NCBI GenBank assembly: GCA_025458415.1
Contig: JALOSN010000004.1
Coordinates: 1 to 24,124, forward strand
Direction of reading: 5' to 3'
DNA: 24,124 nucleotides
Source of the DNA: Hydrogenophaga sp.
GTDB taxonomy: Bacteria > Pseudomonadota > Gammaproteobacteria > Burkholderiales > Burkholderiaceae_C
The translations under genes and the position numbers were made by a program. A model generated the notes under the pieces. That model was not told the DNA's origin and did no database searches. It was given only the letters and a program-made list of their open reading frames with translations. Below are positions 7,059 through 15,328 of this stretch, piece by piece. Positions within the stretch are counted from its first letter, which is position 1; each line of letters begins with the position of its first letter.

Positions 7059-8075
7059 TCAGTTGCGGGTCTGGTCGACCAGCTTGTTCTTGGCGATCCA
7101 GGGCATCATGGCACGCAGCTGGGCGCCAACCACTTCGATGCTGTGATCGGCGGTGTTGCGACGGCGTGCCGTCATGCTCGGGTAGTTCAGCCGGCCTTCC
7201 TGGATGAACATCTTGGCGTAGTCGCCGTTCTGGATGCGCTTGAGGGCGTTGCGCATGGCGGCGCGCGACTGCTCGTTGATGACCTCGGGGCCGGTCACGT
7301 ACTCGCCGAACTCCGCGTTGTTGGAGATCGAGTAGTTCATGTTGGCGATGCCGCCTTCGTAGATCAGGTCGACGATCAGCTTGAGCTCATGCAGACACTC
7401 GAAATAGGCCATCTCGGGCGCGTAGCCGGCTTCGACCAGGGTCTCGTAACCCATCTTAATCAGTTCGACAGCGCCGCCGCACAGCACGGCCTGCTCACCG
7501 AACAGGTCGGTCTCGGTCTCTTCCTTGAAGTTGGTCTCGATGATGCCGGCTTTGCCGCCACCGTTGGCCATGGCGTAGGAGAGAGCCAGGTCACGGGCCT
7601 TGCCGCTCTTGTCCTGGTGCACGGCCACCAGGTGAGGCACGCCACCGCCTTGGGTGTAGGTGTTTCGCACGGTGTGGCCCGGGGCCTTGGGCGCCACCAT
7701 CCACACGTCCAGGTCGGCACGGGGCACAACCTGGTTGTAGTGCACGTTGAAGCCGTGCGCGAACGCCAGCGAAGCGCCCTGCTTGATGTGGGGCTCGACG
7801 TTGTTCCTGTACACCTCGGCGATCTGCTCGTCGGGCAGCAGGATCATGACCACATCGGCCGCCTTGACGGCATCGTTGACTTCCATCACGGTCAGGCCGG
7901 CCTTGCCGACTTTGTCCCAGGATGCGCCGCCCTTGCGCAGACCGACGACGACCTTGACGCCGCTGTCGTTCAGGTTCTGGGCGTGGGCGTGGCCTTGCGA
8001 GCCATAGCCGATGATGGCCACCGTCTTGCCTTTGATCAGGCTCAGGTCGCAGTCTTTGTCGTAGAAAACTTTCAT
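7059..8075 (-). CDS. ilvC: Ketol-acid reductoisomerase, class I (IlvC)
   Basis: A 338-residue NADP(H)- and Mg-dependent cytoplasmic enzyme, the second common step of valine, leucine and isoleucine synthesis. The N-terminal Rossmann fold shows VAIIGYGSQGHAHAQNL (GYGSQG at 23-28) and GLRKGGASW, where Arg/Lys/Ser read the cofactor phosphate. The C-terminal knotted domain contains the metal ligands in ETETDLFGEQ and CLHELKLIVDLIYEGG. The length fits the short class I form. The ATG at 8075 has CGGAG about 9 bp upstream. It is third in ilvB-ilvH-ilvC, separated from ilvH by a 145-bp gap that carries a palindromic repeat, and is followed by a strong terminator. Confidence 0.98.
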   Translation of the reverse strand: MKVFYDKDCDLSLIKGKTVAIIGYGSQGHAHAQNLNDSGVKVVVGLRKGGASWDKVGKAGLTVMEVNDAVKAADVVMILLPDEQIAEVYRNNVEPHIKQGASLAFAHGFNVHYNQVVPRADLDVWMVAPKAPGHTVRNTYTQGGGVPHLVAVHQDKSGKARDLALSYAMANGGGKAGIIETNFKEETETDLFGEQAVLCGGAVELIKMGYETLVEAGYAPEMAYFECLHELKLIVDLIYEGGIANMNYSISNNAEFGEYVTGPEVINEQSRAAMRNALKRIQNGDYAKMFIQEGRLNYPSMTARRRNTADHSIEVVGAQLRAMMPWIAKNKLVDQTRN

Positions 8076-8151
8076 GGGGTTGCTCCGGTTGAAATCGTGA
8101 AAAAACCGCCAATGGTAACCAGTGGGGTCGTGTCTTTTCCAGCGGGCGCCG

Positions 8152-8219
8152 TGGAACCGGCTTCGCCGGGCCACTGCGCCATCCCCCTGAGGGGAAGCGG
8201 CGCAGCGGCGCAGGGGGGT
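8152..8219. repeat. REP-like palindromic intergenic element
   Basis: The ilvH-ilvC gap holds two hairpins: CCGGC-TTC-GCCGG (8157-8169), and a longer G+C-rich palindrome in which CCCCCTG (8183-8189) pairs with CAGGGGG (8211-8217), enclosing a CCCC-TGA-GGGG mini-hairpin and a GCGGCGCA/GCGGCGCA tandem. From memory, similar CCCCTGAGGGG-AAGCGGCGCAGC units are scattered between genes in Comamonadaceae. Only one copy is in the window, so its repetitive nature cannot be shown here. Confidence 0.5.
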
Positions 8220-8220
8220 C

Positions 8221-8712
8221 TCAGACCCGCAGGATGCGCTCGCCCCTGCCAATGCCGCTGGCTCCCGAGCGCACGGTCTCGAGAATGGCGGCGCGATCGA
8301 TGGCCTCCAGGAAGGCATCGTTCTTGGCCTGATCACCCGTCAGTTCGATGGTGTAGCTCTTCTCGGTCACGTCGATGATGCGGCCGCGGAAGATGTCGGC
8401 CATGCGCTTCATCTCCTCACGCTCCTTGCCCACCGCACGCACCTTGACCAGCATGAGCTCACGCTCGGTGTAGGCGCCTTCGGTCAGGTCAACCACCTTG
8501 ACCACCTCGATGAGACGGTTCAGGTGCTTGGTGATCTGCTCGATCACATCGTCGGACCCGGTGGTCTGAATGGTCATGCGCGAGAGGCTCGGATCCTCGG
8601 TCGGCGCCACCGTCAGCGATTCGATGTTGTAGCCGCGTGCCGAGAACAGGCCGACGACCCGGGAAAGTGCGCCTGCCTCGTTCTCGATCAGCACGGCAAT
8701 GATGTGTTTCAT
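8221..8712 (-). CDS. ilvH: Acetolactate synthase small (regulatory) subunit (IlvH)
   Basis: A 163-residue regulatory partner of IlvB that raises its activity and confers valine feedback inhibition. The N-terminal ACT domain begins MKHIIAVLIENEAGALSRVVGLFSARGYNIESLTV, of which the valine-site residues N11 and G14 are visible. A C-terminal ALS_ss domain follows, with ELMLVKVRA and MADIFRGRIIDVTEKSYTIELTG. Length matches the family. The ATG at 8712 has GAGGAA about 6 bp upstream. It lies between ilvB and ilvC on the same strand and is probably co-transcribed with them. Confidence 0.97.
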   Translation of the reverse strand: MKHIIAVLIENEAGALSRVVGLFSARGYNIESLTVAPTEDPSLSRMTIQTTGSDDVIEQITKHLNRLIEVVKVVDLTEGAYTERELMLVKVRAVGKEREEMKRMADIFRGRIIDVTEKSYTIELTGDQAKNDAFLEAIDRAAILETVRSGASGIGRGERILRV

Positions 8713-8867
8713 GTGCGATTCCTCATTTCGACCGCCCTCCCCCGCTACCGGTAAGCAACAGGCTTGGCGGCCAATAGATTCTTCCGAAATGTCGCTCCGT
8801 CAGCCCGCCACAGCGTGCATTCACGGAGCATCGGATGCTCACCCTTTGGCAGGGCAAGGAATAAGAC

Positions 8868-10640
8868 TCAGAGGTCCTCCGAGCCAAGCAGCATCTCGGT
8901 GATGCCCTTGCCGGCCTGGACCATCGGGAACACGTTCTCGGTGGGGTCGGTACGGAAGTCCATGAACACCGTGCGGTCCTTGAGCTTGCGAGCCTCGCGC
9001 AGCGCCGGTTCGACGTCTTGTGGACGCTCGATCAGCATGCCGACGTGCCCATAGGCTTCTGCCAGCTTCACGAAATTGGGCAGCGCATCCATGTAGCTGT
9101 GGCTGTAGCGGCCCGAGTACTCGATCTCCTGCCACTGGCGCACCATGCCCAGGTAGCGGTTGTTCAGCGACAACACCTTGATCGGCGTGTTGTACTGCAG
9201 GCAGGTGGAGAGCTCCTGGATGCACATCTGCACCGAGCCTTCACCTGTCACACAGTAGACCTCGCTCTCGGGCTTGGCCAGCTTGATGCCCATGGCATAG
9301 GGAATGCCCACGCCCATGGTACCCAGGCCACCCGAGTTGATCCAGCGACGGGGCTCGTTGAAGCGGTAGTACTGAGCGGCCCACATCTGGTGCTGGCCCA
9401 CGTCGGATGTGACGTAAGCATCGGCGTCGCGCGTCATGTTCCACAGGGTCTCGATGACCATCTGCGGCTTGATCACATCCTTGTTGGCCCGGTCGTACTT
9501 GAGGCAGTCGCGCGAGCGCCAGCCCTCGATCGTCTCCCACCAGCCGGCCAGGGCCTGCGCATCGGCGCGCGTGGGTGTCTCGCGGATCATGTTGATCAGC
9601 TCGGTCAACACATCCTTGACGTCACCGACAATCGGGACATCGACCTTGACGCGCTTGGAAATACTCGACGGATCGATGTCGATGTGGATGATCTTGCGTT
9701 CGTTCTGGGCGAAGTGCTTGGGGTTGCCGATCACCCGGTCGTCGAAGCGTGCGCCCACGGCCAGCAACACGTCGCAGTTCTGCATGGCGTTGTTGGCTTC
9801 TATGGTGCCATGCATGCCGAGCATGCCCAGGAACTTGGGGTCGGTGGCCGGATAGGCACCCAGCCCCATCAGGGTGTTGGTCACCGGGTAGCCCAGCATG
9901 TCGACCAGGGTGCGCAGCTCCTGCACAGCATTGCCCAGCAGCACACCACCGCCGGTGTAAATGTAGGGCCGCTTGGCATTGAGCAGCAGCTGAAGCGCCT
10001 TGCGAATCTGGCCGCCGTGGCCCTTGCGCACCGGGTTGTAGGAACGCATTTCGACGCTCTCAGGGTAGCCGGCGTAAGGCACCTTGTTGAAGGAGACGTC
10101 CTTGGGGATGTCGACCACCACCGGACCGGGTCGGCCGCTGCGGGCGATGTGGAAGGCCTTTTTCATCACCATGGCCATGTCGCGCGCATCCTTGACCAGG
10201 AAGTTGTGCTTGACGATGGGGCGGGTGATACCGACGGTGTCGCACTCCTGGAAGGCGTCCAGGCCGATAGCGGCCGTGGGCACCTGCCCGGTGATGATCA
10301 CCATGGGGATGCTGTCCATGTAGGCAGTGGCAATGCCGGTGACCGCGTTGGTCACGCCGGGTCCGGAGGTCACCAAGGCCACCCCGACCTCGCCGGTCGC
10401 GCGGGCGTAGCCGTCAGCGGCATGCACGGCCGCTTGTTCGTGACGCACCAGCACGTGCTGGATGGTGTCCTGCTTGTAGAACGCGTCGTAGATGTGCAGG
10501 ACGGCGCCGCCGGGGTAACCCCAGACGTACTGGACACCTTCGGCCTGCAGGGCCTTGACGAGGATTTCGGCTCCGCGGAGCTCGGGAGGATTGTGGCCGG
10601 CAGCGGCGGCAGAGGCCATCTCGGCCTTGCTGATTTCCAT
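8868..10640 (-). CDS. ilvB: Acetolactate synthase large (catalytic) subunit, biosynthetic type (IlvB/IlvI)
   Basis: A 590-residue thiamine-diphosphate and FAD enzyme, the first common step of branched-chain amino acid synthesis. The N-terminal pyrimidine-binding domain has GYPGGAVLHIYD and the catalytic glutamate E68 in RHEQAA. The central domain contains ARFDDRVIGN. The C-terminal ThDP domain carries GEGSVQMCIQEL followed by LNNRYLGMVRQWQ, the Mg/ThDP motif with Glu in place of the usual Asp, a substitution I recall in betaproteobacterial homologues. The ATG at 10640 has AAAGG about 6 bp upstream; the longer open frame to 10877 has no conserved extension. First gene of ilvBHC. No branched-chain-rich leader peptide was found upstream, in contrast to leuA. 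Confidence 0.97.
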   Translation of the reverse strand: MEISKAEMASAAAAGHNPPELRGAEILVKALQAEGVQYVWGYPGGAVLHIYDAFYKQDTIQHVLVRHEQAAVHAADGYARATGEVGVALVTSGPGVTNAVTGIATAYMDSIPMVIITGQVPTAAIGLDAFQECDTVGITRPIVKHNFLVKDARDMAMVMKKAFHIARSGRPGPVVVDIPKDVSFNKVPYAGYPESVEMRSYNPVRKGHGGQIRKALQLLLNAKRPYIYTGGGVLLGNAVQELRTLVDMLGYPVTNTLMGLGAYPATDPKFLGMLGMHGTIEANNAMQNCDVLLAVGARFDDRVIGNPKHFAQNERKIIHIDIDPSSISKRVKVDVPIVGDVKDVLTELINMIRETPTRADAQALAGWWETIEGWRSRDCLKYDRANKDVIKPQMVIETLWNMTRDADAYVTSDVGQHQMWAAQYYRFNEPRRWINSGGLGTMGVGIPYAMGIKLAKPESEVYCVTGEGSVQMCIQELSTCLQYNTPIKVLSLNNRYLGMVRQWQEIEYSGRYSHSYMDALPNFVKLAEAYGHVGMLIERPQDVEPALREARKLKDRTVFMDFRTDPTENVFPMVQAGKGITEMLLGSEDL

Positions 10641-10942
10641 GATGAACCTTTCGAGAATTTCTCTGACGAAAAACCTTGGGTGCCCCTGTGCCAGCTCTTG
10701 TGAAGCGGTGTCGGGACTTGAGGCCAGAGGCCATGGGCGGACACATACCCCGCCGGACCTTGACCCGTTTGCCTTGTTTGAAATGCAATTGCATATTATC
10801 GCACTGCAACATGCCAAAACGCCAGCCAGCGGCGTGACAGCCCACAAAAACCCCCTGCATTGGCGGCAATGCGACAATCCCGACCCTGTTCAAAGCCTTG
10901 CACGAGCCCCACGGGAGCCCGTCGCATATCCCCGGCCTCTTC
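10641..10942. promoter_or_regulatory. Divergent control region between ilvB and the RDD gene
   Basis: About 300 bp without a gene. For ilvB (minus) there is a -10-like GATAAT at 10800-10795 with no good -35. For the rightward gene TTGCCT (10769-10774), 17 bp, CATATT (10792-10797) is a weak candidate. A perfect 12-bp palindrome ATGCAATTGCAT (10783-10794) overlaps both, just past the ilvB -10, and is a possible operator. No leader peptide rich in Ile, Leu or Val and no terminator-like hairpin was seen before ilvB. Confidence 0.4.
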
Positions 10943-11518
10943 ATGAAGCGAACCCCAGTCAAGCCCGCGCCAGCCGCTCCAGACGTGCCCGGCCCAACCC
11001 CTGCCCTGAGCCTGATGGCCCCACCGCTGCCGCGGCGCATGGCCTGCTGGCTGTATGAGGGCATGCTGCTGTTCGGCGTGGTGTTCATTGCCGGCTACCT
11101 GTTCTCCACCCTCACCCAGACCCGCCACGCTCTGGACAACCGCCACCTGCAGCAGGCCTTCCTGTTCACCGTGTTCGGCATCTACTTTGTCTGGTTGTGG
11201 TCCAAGGGTCAGACACTGGCCATGAAGACCTGGCATATCCGGGTGGTAGACCGGAATGGACAGACGTTGACCCAGTCGCGTGCCCTGCTGCGCTACCTGC
11301 TTTCGTGGATCTGGGTGCTGCCTCCGCTGGCTGCCGGGGGAGCTTTCAGCCTTTCGGGCGCCGAGGTCTCGGTGCTGTTCGTGGGCTGGGTGCTGATATG
11401 GGCCATCCTGGCTCGGTTCCATCCCCAGCGGCAGTTTCTGCACGACGCCATGGCGGGGACCCGACTGGTGCATTTCAAACCGCCGCTTCCACCAGGGAAA
11501 CGGCGCTGGTGGATGTGA
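10943..11518 (+). CDS. RDD-family integral membrane protein
   Basis: A 191-residue inner-membrane protein of the RDD family, whose function is not established in general. Four hydrophobic stretches are visible (about residues 38-55, 71-88, 118-135 and 142-158). The family Arg precedes the first helix (PRRMACWLYEGMLLF, with Glu where Asp is common), and the typical segment KGQTLAMKTWHIRVVDRNGQ lies between helices two and three. The C-terminal RQFLHDAMAGTRLV is also a family feature. The ATG at 10943 starts before a Pro/Ala-rich tail; no ribosome site is clear and an in-frame TTG at 10898 cannot be excluded. The LOG-family gene starts 11 nt after its stop, so the two likely form an operon. Confidence 0.85.
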   Translation: MKRTPVKPAPAAPDVPGPTPALSLMAPPLPRRMACWLYEGMLLFGVVFIAGYLFSTLTQTRHALDNRHLQQAFLFTVFGIYFVWLWSKGQTLAMKTWHIRVVDRNGQTLTQSRALLRYLLSWIWVLPPLAAGGAFSLSGAEVSVLFVGWVLIWAILARFHPQRQFLHDAMAGTRLVHFKPPLPPGKRRWWM

Positions 11519-11529
11519 ACGGACCTCCC

Positions 11530-12120
11530 ATGAACCCCGCGCCGAGTTTTTCCTTGTGTGTCTACTGTGGCTCCCGGCCAGGCAGCGACCCCTCCTTCAT
11601 CGATGCCGCCCAGCAAGTGGGGACCTGGATCGGACGCCACGGTGGCCAGCTGGTCTATGGCGGCGGACGCAATGGCCTGATGGGCACGGTGGCCGCTGCC
11701 ACGCTCCAAGCGGGCGGGAGGGTGGTGGGCGTGATTCCACAAGCTTTGGTCGACCGGGAATGGGCCAACCACGACTGCACGGAGCTGCTGATCGTCGAGA
11801 CCATGCATGAACGCAAGCGGGAAATGGCCGAGCGTGCCAACGCCTTTCTGGCCTTGCCAGGAGGTATCGGAACCTTTGAAGAGTTTTTTGAGGTGTGGAC
11901 GTGGCGGCAGCTGGGCTACCACGACAAGCCGGTGGGCCTGCTCAACGTGAACGGGTATTACGATGGACTGATCAAGTTCCTCGGACAGAGCGTCGACAAG
12001 CAGTTCATGGGGTCATGGCAGATGGACCTCATCGTCAGCGACGATGAGGCCGGCCGGTTGCTGCCGACCTTGGTTCAGGCCGGTGGTGTCACCGCCGCCA
12101 ACCGGCTGGATGGCGTCTGA
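11530..12120 (+). CDS. LOG-family nucleotide 5'-monophosphate phosphoribohydrolase (TIGR00730 type)
   Basis: A 196-residue cytoplasmic enzyme of the LOG/lysine-decarboxylase-like family, which cleaves ribose 5-phosphate from cytokinin or purine nucleoside monophosphates. The Rossmann-like fold has CVYCGSRPG near the N terminus, the phosphate loop GGGRNGLMG (44-52), the catalytic region MHERKREM, and the family signature PGGIGTFEE (110-118) followed by TWRQLGYHDKPVGLLN. The ATG at 11530 begins at the family start; the ribosome site is weak. It is not a lysine decarboxylase despite older annotations of this family. In bacteria the natural substrate is usually unproven; cytokinin production here is only an inference from the family. 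It converges on the PII gene with a 21-bp gap. Confidence 0.92.
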   Translation: MNPAPSFSLCVYCGSRPGSDPSFIDAAQQVGTWIGRHGGQLVYGGGRNGLMGTVAAATLQAGGRVVGVIPQALVDREWANHDCTELLIVETMHERKREMAERANAFLALPGGIGTFEEFFEVWTWRQLGYHDKPVGLLNVNGYYDGLIKFLGQSVDKQFMGSWQMDLIVSDDEAGRLLPTLVQAGGVTAANRLDGV

Positions 12121-12141
12121 GGACTACGCAGCAGGGTCGGT

Positions 12142-12480
12142 TCAGACCGCCGTCTCGTCTTCTTCACCGGTGCGAATGCGCACCACCCGTTCCACGGATG
12201 TGACGAAAATCTTGCCGTCTCCAATCTTGCCGGTCCGAGCGGCTCGCACGATGGCGTCAACACAGCGGTCCACGTCTTCGCTGCGGACTACCACCTCCAG
12301 CTTGACCTTGGGAAGGAAATCGACCACGTACTCAGCACCCCGATACAGCTCGGTATGTCCCTTCTGCCGGCCAAAGCCTTTCACCTCGGTGACGGTCAGA
12401 CCAGTGACGCCCTGCTCGGCAAGGGCCTCCCGCACTTCTTCGAGTTTGAACGGCTTGATGACGGCGGTGATCTGCTTCAT
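12142..12480 (-). CDS. glnB: Nitrogen regulatory protein PII (GlnB/GlnK)
   Basis: A 112-residue trimeric signal protein that reads 2-oxoglutarate, ATP/ADP and glutamine status. The T-loop with the uridylylation site Tyr51 (YRGAEYVVDFLPKVK) is intact, as are TEVKGFGRQKGH and the C-terminal nucleotide site RTGKIGDGKIFV and RIRTGEED. ATG at 12480; AGGAG lies about 9 bp upstream. A -10-like CATAAT is present on the minus strand at 12528-12523 without a good -35. The sequence cannot decide between GlnB and GlnK; absence of a neighbouring amtB favours GlnB or a nadE-linked paralogue. It lies in the same orientation as nadE, with the asparaginase gene between them on the other strand. PII is known to control glutamine-dependent NAD synthetase in some proteobacteria. 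Confidence 0.95.
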   Translation of the reverse strand: MKQITAVIKPFKLEEVREALAEQGVTGLTVTEVKGFGRQKGHTELYRGAEYVVDFLPKVKLEVVVRSEDVDRCVDAIVRAARTGKIGDGKIFVTSVERVVRIRTGEEDETAV

Positions 12481-12592
12481 GGGGGTATTCTCCTCGGTCG
12501 GCGGGCGGGAATGGGTGCAGGGATTATGCCCAAGCCCCTTCGCCGCCGTGGACGTTCCTTCCATTTCCTGACCCAACGCGACTGCCTCCCTC

Positions 12593-13615
12593 ATGAAAAC
12601 ACCCATCCCCGGTCATACCCCCATGACGGTGACGCTGCGCGCAGGTCATCCCGAGAACGTGCACCACGGCTCCATCGCGGTGGTCTCTGCAGATGGCAGG
12701 CTGCTGGCATGGGCCGGCGACGTACACACACCGGTGTTCACCCGCTCGGCCCTCAAGCCCTTGCAGGCTGTTCCGCTGGTGCATCGATCGGCCGACCGGC
12801 TCCAACTGGAGGACGCCGACATCGCCCTGCTGTGCGCCAGCCACAGCGGCGAGCCCCGGCACACCGAGCGAGCGCGCAGCCTGCTGGCGCGCATAGGGGC
12901 GGACGAGTCTGCACTGGCCTGTGGCGTCCATGTGCCCTACTTCTACGCAGCCACAGGACAGCCCCCGCCGGCACAGGGTCGGTACTCACGCCTGCAGCAC
13001 AACTGTTCGGGCAAGCACAGCGGGATGCTCATGCTGGCCCACGAGCTCAGACAACCCTTTAACAGCTATCTGCAACCCGACTCCCCGGTCCAGCAGGAGG
13101 TCGCCGCCAGCGTCAGCCACTTCTGCGGCCTGGCACGCCAGCATTTGGTGATGGGCGTTGACGGTTGCAGCGCGCCCAACTATGCGGTTCCCCTGCGCTC
13201 CCTGGCGTTCGCCTTTGCCCGCCTGAGCCAGGAAGAGGTCGACCCGGTCTACGGCACCGCACCGCACCGGATTGCCAGGGCCATGAGCCAGCATCCTGAA
13301 CTGGTCAGTGGCGAGGGTCGCAACGACCTGATCCTGATGCAAGCCGGACGAGGGGACTGGTTCAGCAAAGTGGGCGCCGATGGCGTGCAGGCCATGGGCA
13401 GCTTCAGTCGTGGAGTGGGAGTCGCGGCCAAATGCAGCGACGGGCAACTGGTCCCGCTGATGGTGGCCCTGGTGGCCGCTCTGGAACAGCTGGACTGGAC
13501 AGACCCGACATCCCGGTCGGTACTGGCCACCCTCCTGCCGGCCCCGATGCGCAATGCAGCTGGCCTGGAGGTGGGGGAGATGAAGCCCATGTGGCGATTG
13601 CAGGTCGCCAGCTGA
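12593..13615 (+). CDS. L-asparaginase, type III (Rhizobium etli ReAV-like, AnsA family)
   Basis: A 340-residue hydrolase turning asparagine into aspartate and ammonia, of the beta-lactamase-like class III that is unrelated to the E. coli enzymes. Visible motifs are the Ser-x-x-Lys pair S52/K55 (RSALKPLQ), the second serine S83 in CASHSGE, and the Zn-site residues C138 and K141 (HNCSGKHSG) and C192 (DGCSAPN). These are displaced by a constant 3-4 residues from the R. etli positions as I recall them. Towards the C terminus, AMGSFSRGVGVAAKCSDG fits the family. There is no signal peptide, so it acts in the cytoplasm. ATG 12593 is used; ATG 12623 is an alternative start. It is divergent from the PII gene over about 110 bp and converges on nadE with a 12-bp gap. 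Confidence 0.9.
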   Translation: MKTPIPGHTPMTVTLRAGHPENVHHGSIAVVSADGRLLAWAGDVHTPVFTRSALKPLQAVPLVHRSADRLQLEDADIALLCASHSGEPRHTERARSLLARIGADESALACGVHVPYFYAATGQPPPAQGRYSRLQHNCSGKHSGMLMLAHELRQPFNSYLQPDSPVQQEVAASVSHFCGLARQHLVMGVDGCSAPNYAVPLRSLAFAFARLSQEEVDPVYGTAPHRIARAMSQHPELVSGEGRNDLILMQAGRGDWFSKVGADGVQAMGSFSRGVGVAAKCSDGQLVPLMVALVAALEQLDWTDPTSRSVLATLLPAPMRNAAGLEVGEMKPMWRLQVAS

Positions 13616-13627
13616 CCCCACCCAAGT

Positions 13628-15328
13628 TCACGCCCGGTAACGGCTGGTGATCGGGTAGCGCCAGTCCTTGCCGAAACTGCGGTGCGTCACCCGGATACCC
13701 ACCGGCGCCTGGCGGCGCTTGTACTCGTTGACGCGAATCAGGCGGACCACCTTGTCGACATCGGCCTGGTCAAAGCCCTCGGCCACGATATCGGCCGGGC
13801 TACGATCATTTTCCATGTAGCGCTCAATGATGGCATCGAGTGTGTCGTAGGGTGGCAGGCTGTCCTGATCGGTCTGGTCGGGCCGAAGCTCGGCGCTGGG
13901 TGGTCTGGTGATGATGCGCTCGGGTATGGGGTTGGCGCCCGTACCATAAGGGTCGTGCGCGTTGCGCCAGCGGGCCAGGCGGAACACCATGGTCTTGACC
14001 ACGTCCTTGATGACCGCAAAACCACCGGCCATGTCGCCGTACAAGGTGCAGTAGCCGGTGGCCATCTCGCTCTTGTTGCCGGTGGTCAGCACAATGGAGC
14101 CGAACTTGTTGGACAGCGCCATCAGCATGGTGCCGCGGATGCGGGCCTGGATGTTCTCTTCGGTTGTATCTTCCTCGCGGCCTTCAAACAGTGGAGCCAG
14201 AGAAGACTTGAAAGCCTCGAACTCCGGAGCGATCGCCACCTCGTCATGGCGCACACCGAGGCGATTGGCCATGTCGCGGGCATCGATCCAGGAAATGTCG
14301 GCGGTGTAGGGGGATGGCATCATGACCGTGCGCACACGGTCCTTTCCGAGGGCGTCCACCGCGATCGCCAGCACCAGGGCGGAATCGATACCCCCCGACA
14401 GTCCGATGATGGCGCCCGGAAAGCCGTTCTTGCCAAGGTAGTCGCGCACCCCCAGGACCAGCGCATGCCACAGGTCAGCCTCGGGGCTGTGCGGGCGGTC
14501 CATGGGTGCCTTGATGTCCCAGACACCCGCCTTCGATCGGGTCATGGCGACCGGGAACAAAGTTTCCTCGAAACTGATGGCGCGGCCGACCAGGTCGCCC
14601 CTGGCATTCAGCACGAAAGAGCGCCCTTCGAAAACAATCTCGTCCTGGCCGCCCACGAGGTGGGCATAGACAAGTGGCAGGCCCGTGGCCAGCACCCGGG
14701 TACGCATGTGGCCTTCCCTTTCCTGACCCTTGCCCGCGTGAAAGGGAGATGCGTTCACCACCACCAGCACATCTGCACCCGCTGTCCTCGCATCGGCGGC
14801 CGGTGCATCAAACCACGCATCCTCGCAGATCAGCAGACCCACACGGAGCAAATCACCATCGGACCCGGTGAGATCGAACACACAGTGTCCCTCTCCAGGG
14901 ACAAAGTACCGGCGCTCATCGAAGACCTGGTAATTGGGCAGCTCGCGTTTGGCATAGGTGTGCAGCACGAGACCGCCGGAAATCACGCTGGCCGCATTGA
15001 AAAGCGAAGCTGACTGCACACTGCGGTCGCGAGGCATGCCGCCACCCGGTCCGTGCCTGCGCGCAGGGTGTCCCACCACAAGGTGCAGGCCTTTGAGGTG
15101 TGCCGTCCCGGTTTGCACGAGTTTCAGGGCATCATCACAAGCGTCGACAAAAGCGGGGCGCAGCAGGAGGTCTTCCGCCGCGTATCCGCACAGGGCCAGC
15201 TCGGGTGTCAGCAGCAATTGGGCACCCTGTGCATGGGCGGCCTCAGCCGCTTCCACGATGCGCCTGGCATTGCCCGTCATGTCGCCCACCACAAAATTGA
15301 ACTGGGCCACACAGATCTTGATGGTCAT
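13628..15328 (-). CDS. nadE: Glutamine-dependent NAD(+) synthetase
   Basis: A 566-residue two-domain enzyme performing the last step of NAD synthesis, amidating deamido-NAD with ammonia from glutamine. The N-terminal nitrilase-type glutaminase domain has the catalytic triad E43 (LTPELALCGY), K128 (YAKRELPNY) and C168 (LLICEDAWF). The C-terminal synthetase domain has the ATP-pyrophosphatase P-loop SGGIDS (311-316) and TGNKSEMATGYCTLYGDMAGG. Length is usual for the glutamine-dependent form. The start MTIKICVAQFNF is the family start, and its ATG (15328-15326) overlaps the ATG of the divergent gene. There is no ribosome site; an extended -10 (15345-15337) lies 8 bp upstream, so the mRNA may be leaderless. 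PII on the same strand may regulate it. Confidence 0.96.
   Translation of the reverse strand: MTIKICVAQFNFVVGDMTGNARRIVEAAEAAHAQGAQLLLTPELALCGYAAEDLLLRPAFVDACDDALKLVQTGTAHLKGLHLVVGHPARRHGPGGGMPRDRSVQSASLFNAASVISGGLVLHTYAKRELPNYQVFDERRYFVPGEGHCVFDLTGSDGDLLRVGLLICEDAWFDAPAADARTAGADVLVVVNASPFHAGKGQEREGHMRTRVLATGLPLVYAHLVGGQDEIVFEGRSFVLNARGDLVGRAISFEETLFPVAMTRSKAGVWDIKAPMDRPHSPEADLWHALVLGVRDYLGKNGFPGAIIGLSGGIDSALVLAIAVDALGKDRVRTVMMPSPYTADISWIDARDMANRLGVRHDEVAIAPEFEAFKSSLAPLFEGREEDTTEENIQARIRGTMLMALSNKFGSIVLTTGNKSEMATGYCTLYGDMAGGFAVIKDVVKTMVFRLARWRNAHDPYGTGANPIPERIITRPPSAELRPDQTDQDSLPPYDTLDAIIERYMENDRSPADIVAEGFDQADVDKVVRLIRVNEYKRRQAPVGIRVTHRSFGKDWRYPITSRYRA

Noticed and set aside
6972..8378. A 468-codon plus-strand open frame opposite ilvC and the end of ilvH
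   Set aside because: Mirror frame of ilvC; it would cross the ilvBHC terminator and the repeat element and has no protein-like features.
9225..9260. Glu in place of Asp in the IlvB GDG thiamine-diphosphate motif (GEGS)
   Set aside because: I recall GEGS as usual in betaproteobacterial acetolactate synthases; the rest of the motif and the catalytic Glu68 are intact, so it is not evidence of lost activity.
9018..10703. A 561-codon open frame on the plus strand opposite ilvB
   Set aside because: It is the antisense shadow of ilvB in high-G+C DNA: rich in His, Gly, Val and Asp, with no recognisable domain or ribosome site.
10641..10800. Possible branched-chain leader peptide and attenuator before ilvB
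   Set aside because: The short frames there have no run of Ile, Leu or Val codons and no terminator-like hairpin with a T-run.
12481..12592. Possible sigma-54 promoter before the PII gene
   Set aside because: No GG-N10-GC element with the flanking TGGCAC/TTGC pattern is present; only a weak -10-like CATAAT was found.
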